DNA of 64,000 nucleotides from Vulcanimicrobiota bacterium (lineage in GTDB: Bacteria; Vulcanimicrobiota; Vulcanimicrobiia; Vulcanimicrobiales; Vulcanimicrobiaceae). Of this stretch, positions 35,253-43,865 are shown piece by piece. The notes beneath the pieces were generated by a model that did no database searches, had not been told where the DNA came from, and was given only the letters and a program-made list of their open reading frames with translations. The stretch lies in NCBI GenBank assembly GCA_027306785.1, contig DAHUZB010000018.1:1-64000 (forward strand). Direction: 5' to 3'. The translations under genes and the position numbers were made by a program. Position 1 is the stretch's first letter. The number at the start of each line of letters is the position of its first letter.

Positions 35253-35287
35253 AACGTGCATAGGCTGAGACTGCGCTGCGTGTTCAA

Positions 35288-35968
35288 ATGAAAAAGTCGC
35301 CTGGGCGACGCGTGACCCTTGCCGAGCTACAGCTGCGCGTCCGAAACGCGGGGGATTATCTCGGTAAGATGCTTTATTACGAAAAGGCCGCGATTGAAGC
35401 CACGACAGGGATGGGGTACCATCCGGACGAGTATGCGGAGGCATACCGGTGCTATTGCCGCGATCTTGCGAGCTTTGTTGCGCACGCACGCACCGCATGG
35501 AACTATATGCTGCAATCGGTTCCGGACGGAGACGCTCGGCGGTGGCTCGATAGGCGCCTCTTCGAGGACCCGCTCGCGGTTTTTCATCGCGCGCTAGCAA
35601 ACGAAGATCTCCACGATCATGGAATTATTATCGCGGTCGAGCAGCAAGTGAAAGTCGAAGGCGAGGTGACCGTTCCGATCCTTCCTGGCAATCATTCATT
35701 CTCGATGCCGTTACGCGTGTCAGGGTTTGCAGGCGTGACTTTTTACTACAACCTTGAAACTCTCGAGCTAGAGGCTAAAGAGGCGTACGAACGCCTTATC
35801 CCGGTCCTAGGGAAGCAGTCGGTAACCCACCTAGCGTTGAGGTTCTTTGATCTACTAAGTTCCACAGCGAAGAGTGGCATGCGTCGGGGACGATTTACCG
35901 CTGGCTCTGCTAGAGGCGATTCAACCGCATCGGAGTCGGTTCACAACGCGAACCAGACTATTGAGTGA
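35288..35968 (+). CDS. Hypothetical protein of the accessory region
   Basis: 226 aa. Helical N-terminal half (VTLAELQLRVRNAGDYLGKM, LYYEKAAIEATTGMGYHPDE, SFVAHARTAWNYMLQSVPDG), then a more beta-like centre (IIIAVEQQVKVEGEVTVPIL, GVTFYYNLETLELEAKEAYE) and a low-complexity Ser/Arg tail. No signal peptide or membrane segment, no family recognised. Lower GC and different codon use from the core genes. ATG 35288 has no good Shine-Dalgarno. It is on the same strand as the double-GGDEF gene 0.6 kb downstream, but a link is not shown. Confidence 0.55.
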   Translation: MKKSPGRRVTLAELQLRVRNAGDYLGKMLYYEKAAIEATTGMGYHPDEYAEAYRCYCRDLASFVAHARTAWNYMLQSVPDGDARRWLDRRLFEDPLAVFHRALANEDLHDHGIIIAVEQQVKVEGEVTVPILPGNHSFSMPLRVSGFAGVTFYYNLETLELEAKEAYERLIPVLGKQSVTHLALRFFDLLSSTAKSGMRRGRFTAGSARGDSTASESVHNANQTIE

Positions 35969-36117
35969 TTCGGCATATTCCAGTTGGTTGCATCAAACCG
36001 TCGATGTTGGGACCGAGCCAACGGCACGAGCTGCTCTCGTTTCGCCATTAGAAGGCTTTGGATGCAGCGCCCAACTTCATTCAAATCGGTTATAAACTCT
36101 GGCTAGATGGGCGGCCT

Positions 36118-36517
36118 CTAATAGCCGGGATATGGGCCAAGCGACCCCGCCCCGCCATGGTCGGTCTTCCGGGCCCCGATTTCGCGCTTGACATCCAGGG
36201 TCGCACCGCCGACGGCAGCAAAGCCTTCGATTGGCAACCTTTGGGTCGGTGAATGCAAGGCCACGAGGTTGGCTCCGCGCCGGAAATGTGCACCGAATTC
36301 GATCGTAGCGCGATCGGTGCGATGCGCCAACGCCTCGAGAGTCCCAACGAGTCGAGAGCCCTGGATACTTGAGCACCAGGGGCAGCGCGGCGGCAGCTGT
36401 GAAGGTTATAGGATTCGGTCTCAAGCGGGCCTTCAGGACGTCGATCAACCTCCCGAGCATGTTGGCATTCGAGCTGTCGACTATGTCGGTCCAGTCAATT
36501 TTGGCCGCAATAAACAC
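36118..36517 (-). pseudogene. Possible frameshifted hypothetical gene
   Basis: Two minus-strand frames join into one protein-like reading if one base is lost or gained near 36350: MFIAAKIDWTDIVDSSNANM, LGRLIDVLKARLRPNPITFT, AAAALPLVLKYPG in the first frame (start GTG 36517), then SRLVGTLEALAHRTDRATIE, FGAHFRRGANLVALHSPTQR, LPIEGFAAVGGATLDVKREI in the second, ending at 36118. About 133 residues, no family recognised. Could be decay, sequencing error, or coincidence. The rest of 35969-36602 holds no feature I can support. Confidence 0.3.
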
Positions 36518-36602
36518 CGATCGGCATTGCTGGGATAGGAAAAAATACCCATGTAGGCCGTCTTGAATACTTGATTCGACAGGTCGATTTATTGATTAGC
36601 CT

Positions 36603-38873
36603 ATGAAAGCCACAAGATTTGAAATTTTTGCGCAGCGAGCGTCGAAAGAGATTGTAGATCGGCGCGTCTCCTCTGTGATGGTATTTCGGTATCACAACTC
36701 GTCGTGGTATACCTCAAATTCCGCGCCTGCACCACCAGGTTTAGTGGCTGAACTGGATGTGACTCGGAAGCGCGGGGCGAGTTGGCGGCACCCGAACTCG
36801 CGCCGCGCATTCTTCCCCGTAGCAGACCTCGACGCGGTACTTGTTGGTGACTTCCATGATTCACCATCTGCCGCGACGCGCAAGACAGTCGAGGCTCTTG
36901 TTGGCAAATGCCTAGAATCAAGCAAGAATAAATACGCCGCCGATTATAGACCTTTAACGGGCCTACTTAACCGAGAAGCATTCGATGAAATGCTAAGAAC
37001 ACGGATCGCGGCCCAGTCAAAATCGACATCTAGCGGAGAAATTGGCGTTGACCGTTTATCAGCGCTTGCTCTGGTCGCGTTTGATATCGACCATTTTAAA
37101 CAGAAAAATGATACGTTTGGCCATCAATTCGGAGACATTATTTTACGATCCCTTTCTATCCGCTGCGACGAAATTGCATCGAAGTCTTCCGACCTCGCGC
37201 AAGAAATTGTGTTCGCACACCCCGGAGGCGAGGAGTTCTTGGTCCTAGTTTCCGGTTATGACAGCGACGATGCACCTTACAAATTTGCCGAGCGCTTGCG
37301 AGTCGCCGTTTGCGACGCGGATCTTCCATCTGACACCGATTTAGCACGGATGGAACTGTCTACGGTCGACAGAGACTCAGTACCAAGGGACCCAAATGCC
37401 CGACGCGTGAGGATATCATGTGGTGTGGCGTCTCTGGCGCAGGTGACGCAGTCCGAGGACCCGGCTAACATCGTTGCTCTTCTTAAGCGCCGTAGCGACC
37501 GCGCGCTTTACCAAGCAAAACGGAGCGGTAGGAATCGGACTGTCGAATTCTCCAAAATAATTGAGTCGCACGGACGTGTCCTGGAGCATTGCAAGGAGGT
37601 CAATACTGTTGCTATCGACATAGGTACTGAGGTTGGAGTCCAAAATGGGCAAGAATTCTTGATCTACCATCCGCAATACGATGGCGAACAGGAAATGCGA
37701 ATGTCCGATGGTCGTTCGGAGGTCGTCCTCGGCAAATATCCGCGGCGGGTCATGGGGCGTTTAGTCGTCTTTGATCCGCAATCTGATATTGCGTTCTGCG
37801 AGGTGCCTAGCGAAAATGGGTCCGGTATTGAGATTCCCGCTGGGGCCCGATTAGCAAATGTCCCTCTCGGAGCAATCGGCCACTTGATACCGGCATCTGG
37901 CGCGCCGATGACGAAAATTATTGCACTAGCTGGGCGCGTAAAATTAATTCAAGAGCTCAACGCGAAACGTAGTGCAGGTAGCGCCACCGTTGTTGCATCG
38001 ATAGGCGTCGACAAGCTTAACGATTTGACTATAATGCGCGGCGTCGCGCACGTGAACGCGATACTTGCAGGCTTGTACGAAGAAATTGTTCGTGCGGTCG
38101 GAAGACAATTTGCGTTCCAGCTTTCGCCGGTCGAACTAGCGTTTATCGTCGCGCCTGGGCATGATTTTGACACCCTAGTCGATGGGCTTCGCAGATCAGC
38201 GACCGAACTTGGCATCTCCGTAGCCGTCGGTTACTCGAAGCCACCGTGGTCTTTCTTAGGAGCGGAAGCGGTTGACGCTGACGCTCAGGTCGAGCAGGCG
38301 CGATATGCCTTAGCAATGGCATTGAGCGATGAGGGCGGGAGCATCCATGAATTTTCTGAGGATACGATGTGGCACACGCTCTTGGCTGCGAGACGGAAAG
38401 GAGATTATAGAGGCGGTGCCGTCGATTATGAACGATTCCTTTCGTGGGGAGCGAAAGATCCGAAGTTCGATAACCAGGCCGCGTTGTTGCTTATCCGGAT
38501 TGACCGGAGAGATGAGGCACTTGCATGCATCTCTAGAGCTGTGATTGCCGAACGCGACGCGGTAAAGGCAGGCGCCGATACCGGGATGCTCGCGGTGTTC
38601 CTTGCTAACGAAATGATCCTTAACGCAAATAGAAATCTTGAAAAGGCTCTCTCGAGCTTTTTGGAGGCGCTAAGACTGGATTTTGATTTTAAGGAGCCGT
38701 ATGCTACTGCGGCTGTCGAAATTCTTTCGTCAGCATCCTACGCAAAGCTGCCTTTGTATGAAGCGATTGGTAGCGGTGAGCTTATCGGAAAATTCGATGC
38801 GGTTAACCGTGCGGAGCTTTCGGCTGGAGCGGCCGCGTGGCTTGAGGCCCTCGACTCAGGTGGATCGGCATAG
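36603..38873 (+). CDS. Large GGDEF protein with second degenerate GGDEF-like domain and C-terminal helical repeats
   Basis: 756 aa, the largest accessory gene. Residues about 110-300 are a GGDEF domain: DIDHFKQKNDTFGHQFGD (GTP and metal site) and HPGGEEFLVLVSG (active GGEEF loop), interrupted by an insertion (residues 240-265) before RRVRISCGVASL; ALYQAKRSGRNR ends it. Residues about 310-430 are beta-rich (EVGVQNGQEFLIYHPQYDGE, GRLVVFDPQSDIAFCEVPS, IPAGARLANVPLG). Residues about 440-575 repeat the GGDEF outline (ATVVASIGVDKLNDLTIMRG, ELAFIVAPGHD, GISVAVGYSKPPW, QVEQARYALAMA) without the signature loop. The end is TPR-like (DNQAALLLIRIDRRDEALAC, FLEALRLDFDFKEPYATAAV). No membrane segment. Makes c-di-GMP or another cyclic dinucleotide by inference. 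AT-richer than its surroundings. Confidence 0.8.
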   Translation: MKATRFEIFAQRASKEIVDRRVSSVMVFRYHNSSWYTSNSAPAPPGLVAELDVTRKRGASWRHPNSRRAFFPVADLDAVLVGDFHDSPSAATRKTVEALVGKCLESSKNKYAADYRPLTGLLNREAFDEMLRTRIAAQSKSTSSGEIGVDRLSALALVAFDIDHFKQKNDTFGHQFGDIILRSLSIRCDEIASKSSDLAQEIVFAHPGGEEFLVLVSGYDSDDAPYKFAERLRVAVCDADLPSDTDLARMELSTVDRDSVPRDPNARRVRISCGVASLAQVTQSEDPANIVALLKRRSDRALYQAKRSGRNRTVEFSKIIESHGRVLEHCKEVNTVAIDIGTEVGVQNGQEFLIYHPQYDGEQEMRMSDGRSEVVLGKYPRRVMGRLVVFDPQSDIAFCEVPSENGSGIEIPAGARLANVPLGAIGHLIPASGAPMTKIIALAGRVKLIQELNAKRSAGSATVVASIGVDKLNDLTIMRGVAHVNAILAGLYEEIVRAVGRQFAFQLSPVELAFIVAPGHDFDTLVDGLRRSATELGISVAVGYSKPPWSFLGAEAVDADAQVEQARYALAMALSDEGGSIHEFSEDTMWHTLLAARRKGDYRGGAVDYERFLSWGAKDPKFDNQAALLLIRIDRRDEALACISRAVIAERDAVKAGADTGMLAVFLANEMILNANRNLEKALSSFLEALRLDFDFKEPYATAAVEILSSASYAKLPLYEAIGSGELIGKFDAVNRAELSAGAAAWLEALDSGGSA

Positions 38874-38904
38874 CTGCCCAGCTGGCCGCTCCTTCGCGCC
38901 GGCA

Positions 38905-39239
38905 GCGCGCCAGGGCGTGGTGACCGCCGATCTCCACCCCGAATACAGCGAATTGCTCGGCCTCACGAGCGGGGCTATCCGATCATCGCCAACCGCACGA
39001 TCGACTCCGTGCTGCGGGTCGACGACGCGCACACGATCGTGCTCGGCGGGCTGATGCGCGATTTCAGCAGCGAGACGATTTCACGGATTCCGGGGCTCTC
39101 GAGCATCCCGGTACTCGGCGCGTTCTTCAAGAACAAGCAGCGTCACCACGAGCGCGACGAGATCGTCTTTTTCATCACGCCGCACGTGATCCGGCCGACT
39201 CCGATCCGCGCTACCCGCTCTGGCGCCGCGTTACCGTGA
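38905..39239 (+). pseudogene. Secretin (GspD/PilQ-type) C-terminal remnant, truncated and frameshifted
   Basis: First frame: ARQGVVTADLHPEYSELLGL, TS (38905 to about 38970). After an indel at AGCGGGGCTATCC the next frame continues YPIIANRTIDSVLRVDDAHT, IVLGGLMRDFSSETISRIPG, LSSIPVLGAFFKNKQRHHER, DEIVFFITPHVI. This is the conserved C-terminal beta-barrel of type II/IV secretins. The N0-N3 domains and most of the barrel are missing, replaced by the accessory region that ends at 38873. A remnant of a once intact outer-membrane secretin gene, cut by insertion or deletion. The 3' end overlaps the convergent gene at 39211. Confidence 0.85.
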
Positions 39240-39738
39240 CTTCGGTACGCACGACCGATCCTTGCGGTACGGTCATATTCTCTTTGCTGTTCGTCGCGAG
39301 CAAATAGCCCGCGCTTGCACCGATGAATCCGCCGGTACCGCCGTGCCCGCCGAAGACCTTGTAGATCGCGTTGCCTGCGAGCAGGCCGCCGACCGCTCCG
39401 AGGATCTCTTTGGCCGTATTCGGCTTGGTGTTGGCCTGCATACCGGTCACGGTGCCGTCGATCGCGTAGCTTGCGCCGCTCGCGAGCGTCAGTTTGGTGA
39501 AGCGGATTGCGAGTTCGGCGCGCGTGCCCTGTCCGGCGCGCACCACGTGCGTGACCGTGCCGAACATGCGGGCGCCGGTGACGGTTTTATCTTCCGAGAC
39601 GACGTTGTCGAGTTCGACCGGGTCGCCTACCTGCGCGGTGGCGGTTCCGATCTCGCGCGTGATGTAGCCCGCGTATTGCGCCTGCGTGGGCGGCGCCGCC
39701 GCGAGAAGAAGGCTGATGACGAGCGATGCGTAGAGCAT
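39211..39738 (-). CDS. Secreted glycine-zipper protein
   Basis: 175 aa from ATG 39738; signal peptide MLYASLVISLLLAAAPPTQA. The mature part has GYITREIGTATAQVGDPVEL, GARMFGTVTHVVRAGQGTRA, ELAIRFTKLTLASGASYAID, then a glycine zipper (LGAVGGLLAGNAIYKVFGGH, GGTGGFIGASAGYLLATNS) able to insert in or associate with membranes, and a C-terminal strand (GSVVRTEVTVTRRQSG). It resembles small outer-surface proteins that modulate secretion or adhesion. An ATG at 39762 would extend it by eight residues. The longer upstream frame is not supported. Confidence 0.7.
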   Translation of the reverse strand: MLYASLVISLLLAAAPPTQAQYAGYITREIGTATAQVGDPVELDNVVSEDKTVTGARMFGTVTHVVRAGQGTRAELAIRFTKLTLASGASYAIDGTVTGMQANTKPNTAKEILGAVGGLLAGNAIYKVFGGHGGTGGFIGASAGYLLATNSKENMTVPQGSVVRTEVTVTRRQSG

Positions 39739-39824
39739 GCGCGTATGCTCGCAGATCGCCATGAAGGCGTTGGGAAGAACGCAAGCGCGCATACGATCCC
39801 CCGGCTGCATCCGACGGTTTTCGC

Positions 39825-40136
39825 GTGCTGGTCGATCGCATCCGGCCGCGGGGCGTGAGCAAGGCCGACGCCCGCATCGACCTGTGGGCCAAGGAGATCG
39901 CTCCGAGCACGGCGCTGCGCACGTGGTTCGGTCACGATCCAGAGCGTTGGCACGAATTCGCCGCGCGTTACGAGGCCGAATTACGCGAGCCGGAAGCACG
40001 CGCGCGCCTGCGGGAGGTGCTGCACGCCGCGGGTCGGGCGCGTACGCTGACACCGGTTTTCGGCGCGAAAGACCGCGAGCACAATCAGGCCGCGGTGCTG
40101 CAACGCCTCTTTTCGCGCTCGGCGGCGGAAAAATAG
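39825..40136 (+). CDS. DUF488 family protein (YeaO-like)
   Basis: 103 aa from GTG 39825: VLVDRIRPRGVSKADARIDL, WAKEIAPSTALRTWFGHDPE, RWHEFAARYEAEL and VFGAKDREHNQAAVLQRLF are the DUF488 core. The family normally begins about 15 residues earlier with KRxYDPPxxxDGFR, and that sequence (RKRAYDPPAADGFR) is indeed encoded in frame from 39780, but no ATG, GTG or TTG precedes it before the stop at 39762. So the gene either uses a non-canonical start, lost its start, or is read from the internal GTG as a shortened protein. Function of the family unknown. Divergent from the glycine-zipper gene. Confidence 0.7.
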   Translation: MLVDRIRPRGVSKADARIDLWAKEIAPSTALRTWFGHDPERWHEFAARYEAELREPEARARLREVLHAAGRARTLTPVFGAKDREHNQAAVLQRLFSRSAAEK

Positions 40137-40232
40137 CCGAAATTCCTCGAAATCCGGCGGTTTTCACAAGGAACTAGGGGCGTTTTTGCGTATCCGTTCC
40201 GGCAATTAGCTGCCCCCGTTCGAAAGGACAGT

Positions 40233-40697
40233 ATGACCAAGAACGAGTTAGCTCGTGAGCTCGCCGAAGAGCTCGAACTGCCGCGCAAACAGGTCGTCGA
40301 GCTCATCGACGCCATCCTCGAAAAGATGATGGACGTCCTGAAGTCCGGTGACAAGGTGCAACTCACCCCGTTCGGCCAGTTCAAAGTTCGCGATCGCGCC
40401 GCTCGCATTGCGCGCAATCCGAAGACGGGCGAGCCGATCAAAGTTCCCGCGAAGCGCGTGCTGAAGTTCATCGCCGGCCGCGTCCTCAAGGAAGCCGTCG
40501 GCACCGCCAAGCGCGGCGCCGCCAAGCCCGCCGCCAAGAAGGCCGCTCCGGCCAAGAAAGCCGCGGCGAAGAAGGCTCCGGCTCGCAAGGCTGCTCCGGC
40601 CAAGAAAGCCGCAGCGAAGAAGGCTCCGGCTCGCAAAGCCGCTCCCGCGAAGAAGACCGCCGCGAAGAAAACCGCCGGCCGCAAAAAAGGCCGGTAA
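40233..40697 (+). CDS. hup: HU-family DNA-binding protein with Lys/Ala/Pro-rich C-terminal tail
   Basis: 154 aa. Residues 1-88 are HU: MTKNELARELAEELELPRKQ, LIDAILEKMMDVLKSGDKVQ, LTPFGQFKVRDRAARIARNP, KTGEPIKVPAKRVLKFIAGR. The Pro in the RNP segment is the DNA-intercalating tip. Residues 95-154 are a disordered histone-H1-like tail of KKAAPAKKAAAKKAPARKAA type, as in mycobacterial HupB and some Deinococcus proteins. It bends and compacts the chromosome; the tail adds non-specific DNA or RNA binding. AGGA lies upstream of ATG 40233. The tail is encoded by a 48-bp tandem repeat (40551-40646). An intrinsic terminator follows. Confidence 0.95.
   Translation: MTKNELARELAEELELPRKQVVELIDAILEKMMDVLKSGDKVQLTPFGQFKVRDRAARIARNPKTGEPIKVPAKRVLKFIAGRVLKEAVGTAKRGAAKPAAKKAAPAKKAAAKKAPARKAAPAKKAAAKKAPARKAAPAKKTAAKKTAGRKKGR
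40551..40646 (+). repeat. 48-bp tandem repeat coding the HU tail
   Basis: Two units, 40551-40598 and 40599-40646, each encoding AKKAAAKKAPARKAAP, with only a few third-position differences. A shorter related motif continues on each side. Such repeats can change copy number by slippage, so tail length may vary between strains. Confidence 0.85.
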
Positions 40698-40723
40698 TTC
40701 GCCGCTCCGCGTGAGACGATGAG

Positions 40724-40757
40724 ACGAGCCGCCGTAACAGGCGGCTCGTTTTCGTTG
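40724..40757 (+). terminator. Intrinsic terminator after hup
   Basis: ACGAGCCGCC (40724-40733), loop GTAACA, GGCGGCTCGT (40740-40749), followed by TTTTCGTT. It lies 27 bases after the hup stop and 17 bases before the serine dehydratase start. Confidence 0.85.
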
Positions 40758-40773
40758 TGCGAACACACGCGCC

Positions 40774-42132
<1,359 letters not shown>

Positions 42133-42174
42133 CGCAAGCAGGCCACGCGCGTACGCATAGGTAAGCAGATTATC

Positions 42175-43344
42175 GTGTTTCGATACCTCACGGCGGGCGA
42201 GTCGCACGGCCCGGCGCTGGTCGGCATCCTCGACGGTCTGCCCGCGCATCTCCATCTCGACGTCGAACGGATCAACGAAACGCTCGCGCGCCGTCAGGGC
42301 GGCTACGGCCGCGGCGGTCGCATGAAGATCGAACGCGACGAGATCGAGTTTCTCGCGGGCGTACGCGGCGGCCGCACGCTCGGATCGCCGATCGCGGTGA
42401 TGATTCGCAATCGCGATTTCGAGACGCCGAGCGTCCGAGCGCTGATGGATCCGCTCACCGGCGCGGGAAAGCCGCTCACCAATCCGCGTCCGGGCCACGC
42501 CGACTACGCGGGCGCGCTGAAGTACCGACACGAGGATCTGCGCAACGTGCTCGAACGCGCGAGCGCGCGCGAAACCGCGATGCGCGTCGCACTCGGCGCG
42601 ATCTGCGCGCAGTTTCTCGAAGCCCTCGGCATCCGCACGCGCAGCTACGTACAGCGCATCGGCGACGTGGCGGCGCCGGAGCTGTCGGATTGGTCGCAAG
42701 ACGACGTGGAGACGAGCGACGTACGCTGCCCGGATCCCGCCGCGGCCGAGCGCATGATCGCGGCGATCGACGCGGCGAAGGCCGCGGGCGATACGCTGGG
42801 CGGCACCTTCGTGGTGCAGGTCGACGGCATGCCGGTCGGGATCGGTAGCAATCGTCAGCCCGACACGCGCCTCGACGGCGTGCTCGCGGGCGCGCTGATG
42901 GGGATGCAGACGGTCAAGGCCGTGGAGGTCGGGCTCGGCGCCGAGGTCGCCTCGCGCGCGGGCTCGCAGGCCCACGATACCTTTGCGCTACGCGGCGATG
43001 ACGTGGTGCGCGGCAGCAATCGCGCGGGCGGCATCGAGGGCGGCATGAGCAACGGACAGCCGATCGTGCTGCGCGTCTCGGTGAAACCGATCCCGACGCT
43101 GATGAAAGCACTTCCGTCGGTCAATCTGCACGAGAAGAGCGACGCACCCGCGACGATCGTACGCAGCGACGTCTGCGTGGTGCCCGCCGCGGGCATCGTG
43201 GGCGAAGCGATGGTGCGCCTCGCGCTGGTGGGCCCCGTCATCGACAAATACGGCGGCGACTCGATCGAGGAGACGCGCGAGAATCTCGCGCGCGCGAACG
43301 CCGCCGCCGCCGCACTCTTCGAATCCGCAAAGGAGGGCGTATGA
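42175..43344 (+). CDS. aroC: Chorismate synthase
   Basis: 389 aa from GTG 42175. MFRYLTAGESHGPALVGILD, RRQGGYGRGGRMKIERDEIE, GPGHADYAGALKYRHEDLRN (NPRPGHAD), SARETAMRVALGA, VDGMPVGIGSNRQPDTRLDG and GGIEGGMSNGQPIVLR are all family signatures. Converts 5-enolpyruvylshikimate-3-phosphate to chorismate with reduced FMN. First of the block aroC-aroK-aroB-priA; overlaps aroK by four bases (ATGA). The DxRLDG variant is normal for bifurcating long forms. Confidence 0.96.
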   Translation: MFRYLTAGESHGPALVGILDGLPAHLHLDVERINETLARRQGGYGRGGRMKIERDEIEFLAGVRGGRTLGSPIAVMIRNRDFETPSVRALMDPLTGAGKPLTNPRPGHADYAGALKYRHEDLRNVLERASARETAMRVALGAICAQFLEALGIRTRSYVQRIGDVAAPELSDWSQDDVETSDVRCPDPAAAERMIAAIDAAKAAGDTLGGTFVVQVDGMPVGIGSNRQPDTRLDGVLAGALMGMQTVKAVEVGLGAEVASRAGSQAHDTFALRGDDVVRGSNRAGGIEGGMSNGQPIVLRVSVKPIPTLMKALPSVNLHEKSDAPATIVRSDVCVVPAAGIVGEAMVRLALVGPVIDKYGGDSIEETRENLARANAAAAALFESAKEGV

Positions 43345-43865
43345 AACATCACGTGGCGCTCGTCGGCTTCATGGCCGCGGGCAAATCGACCATCGGAAAA
43401 AGACTCGCGCGCAAATTGAAGTGTGCGTTCTTCGATACCGACGATCTGATCGTCAAAGATCACGGACAGATCTCGGATATCTTTTACGAAGAGGGCGAGA
43501 AAGCGTTTCGCGAGTACGAACACGCCGCGATCGCGCACGTCGTCGACGAAGGCGAGCCCGGGATCATGGCGCTCGGCGGCGGCGCGCTCACCTACGAGCC
43601 CACGCAGAAGCTGCTGAAAAAGCGCACCTATCGCGTCTTCATCAAGGTGACGCCGGAACAGGTACTCGAACGCCTGCGCAACAGCCGTCGCGTGCGTCCG
43701 CTGCTCGGCCCCACACCCGCGCTCTCGCGCATCAAGGATCTCTACCACAAGCGGATGCCGCAGTATGCGCACGCCGATTTGGTGATCGAGGCCGACGGCA
43801 TGTCGACCACGCAGATCGTCGAGGCGATCGTGGAGTGGATGCACAAGAAGAGGATCGAGTTCTGA
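43341..43865 (+). CDS. aroK: Shikimate kinase
   Basis: 174 aa starting in the aroC stop (ATGA). P-loop GFMAAGKSTIGKRLA (about residues 9-23), DTDDLIVKDHG (Asp for shikimate and Mg), EKAFREYE (Arg), GGGALTYE, and the lid NSRRVRPLL. Phosphorylates shikimate at O3 with ATP. Cytoplasmic. The 3' end overlaps aroB by four bases if aroB starts at CTG 43862. Confidence 0.94.
   Translation: MKHHVALVGFMAAGKSTIGKRLARKLKCAFFDTDDLIVKDHGQISDIFYEEGEKAFREYEHAAIAHVVDEGEPGIMALGGGALTYEPTQKLLKKRTYRVFIKVTPEQVLERLRNSRRVRPLLGPTPALSRIKDLYHKRMPQYAHADLVIEADGMSTTQIVEAIVEWMHKKRIEF

Noticed and set aside
34760-35263. 167-aa + strand open frame
   Set aside because: Ser/Arg-rich without domain pattern; the competing frame from ATG 34893 has a better ribosome site, and neither is convincing.
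38683-39054. 123-aa gene extending from the GGDEF protein into the secretin fragment
   Set aside because: Its first two thirds are out of frame inside the GGDEF protein gene; only the last part (38905 to about 38970) matches a secretin, so it is a remnant and not a fusion gene.
40551-40646. CRISPR-like or mobile repeat
   Set aside because: The repeat is in frame inside the HU gene and encodes the Lys/Ala/Pro tail; there are no spacers.
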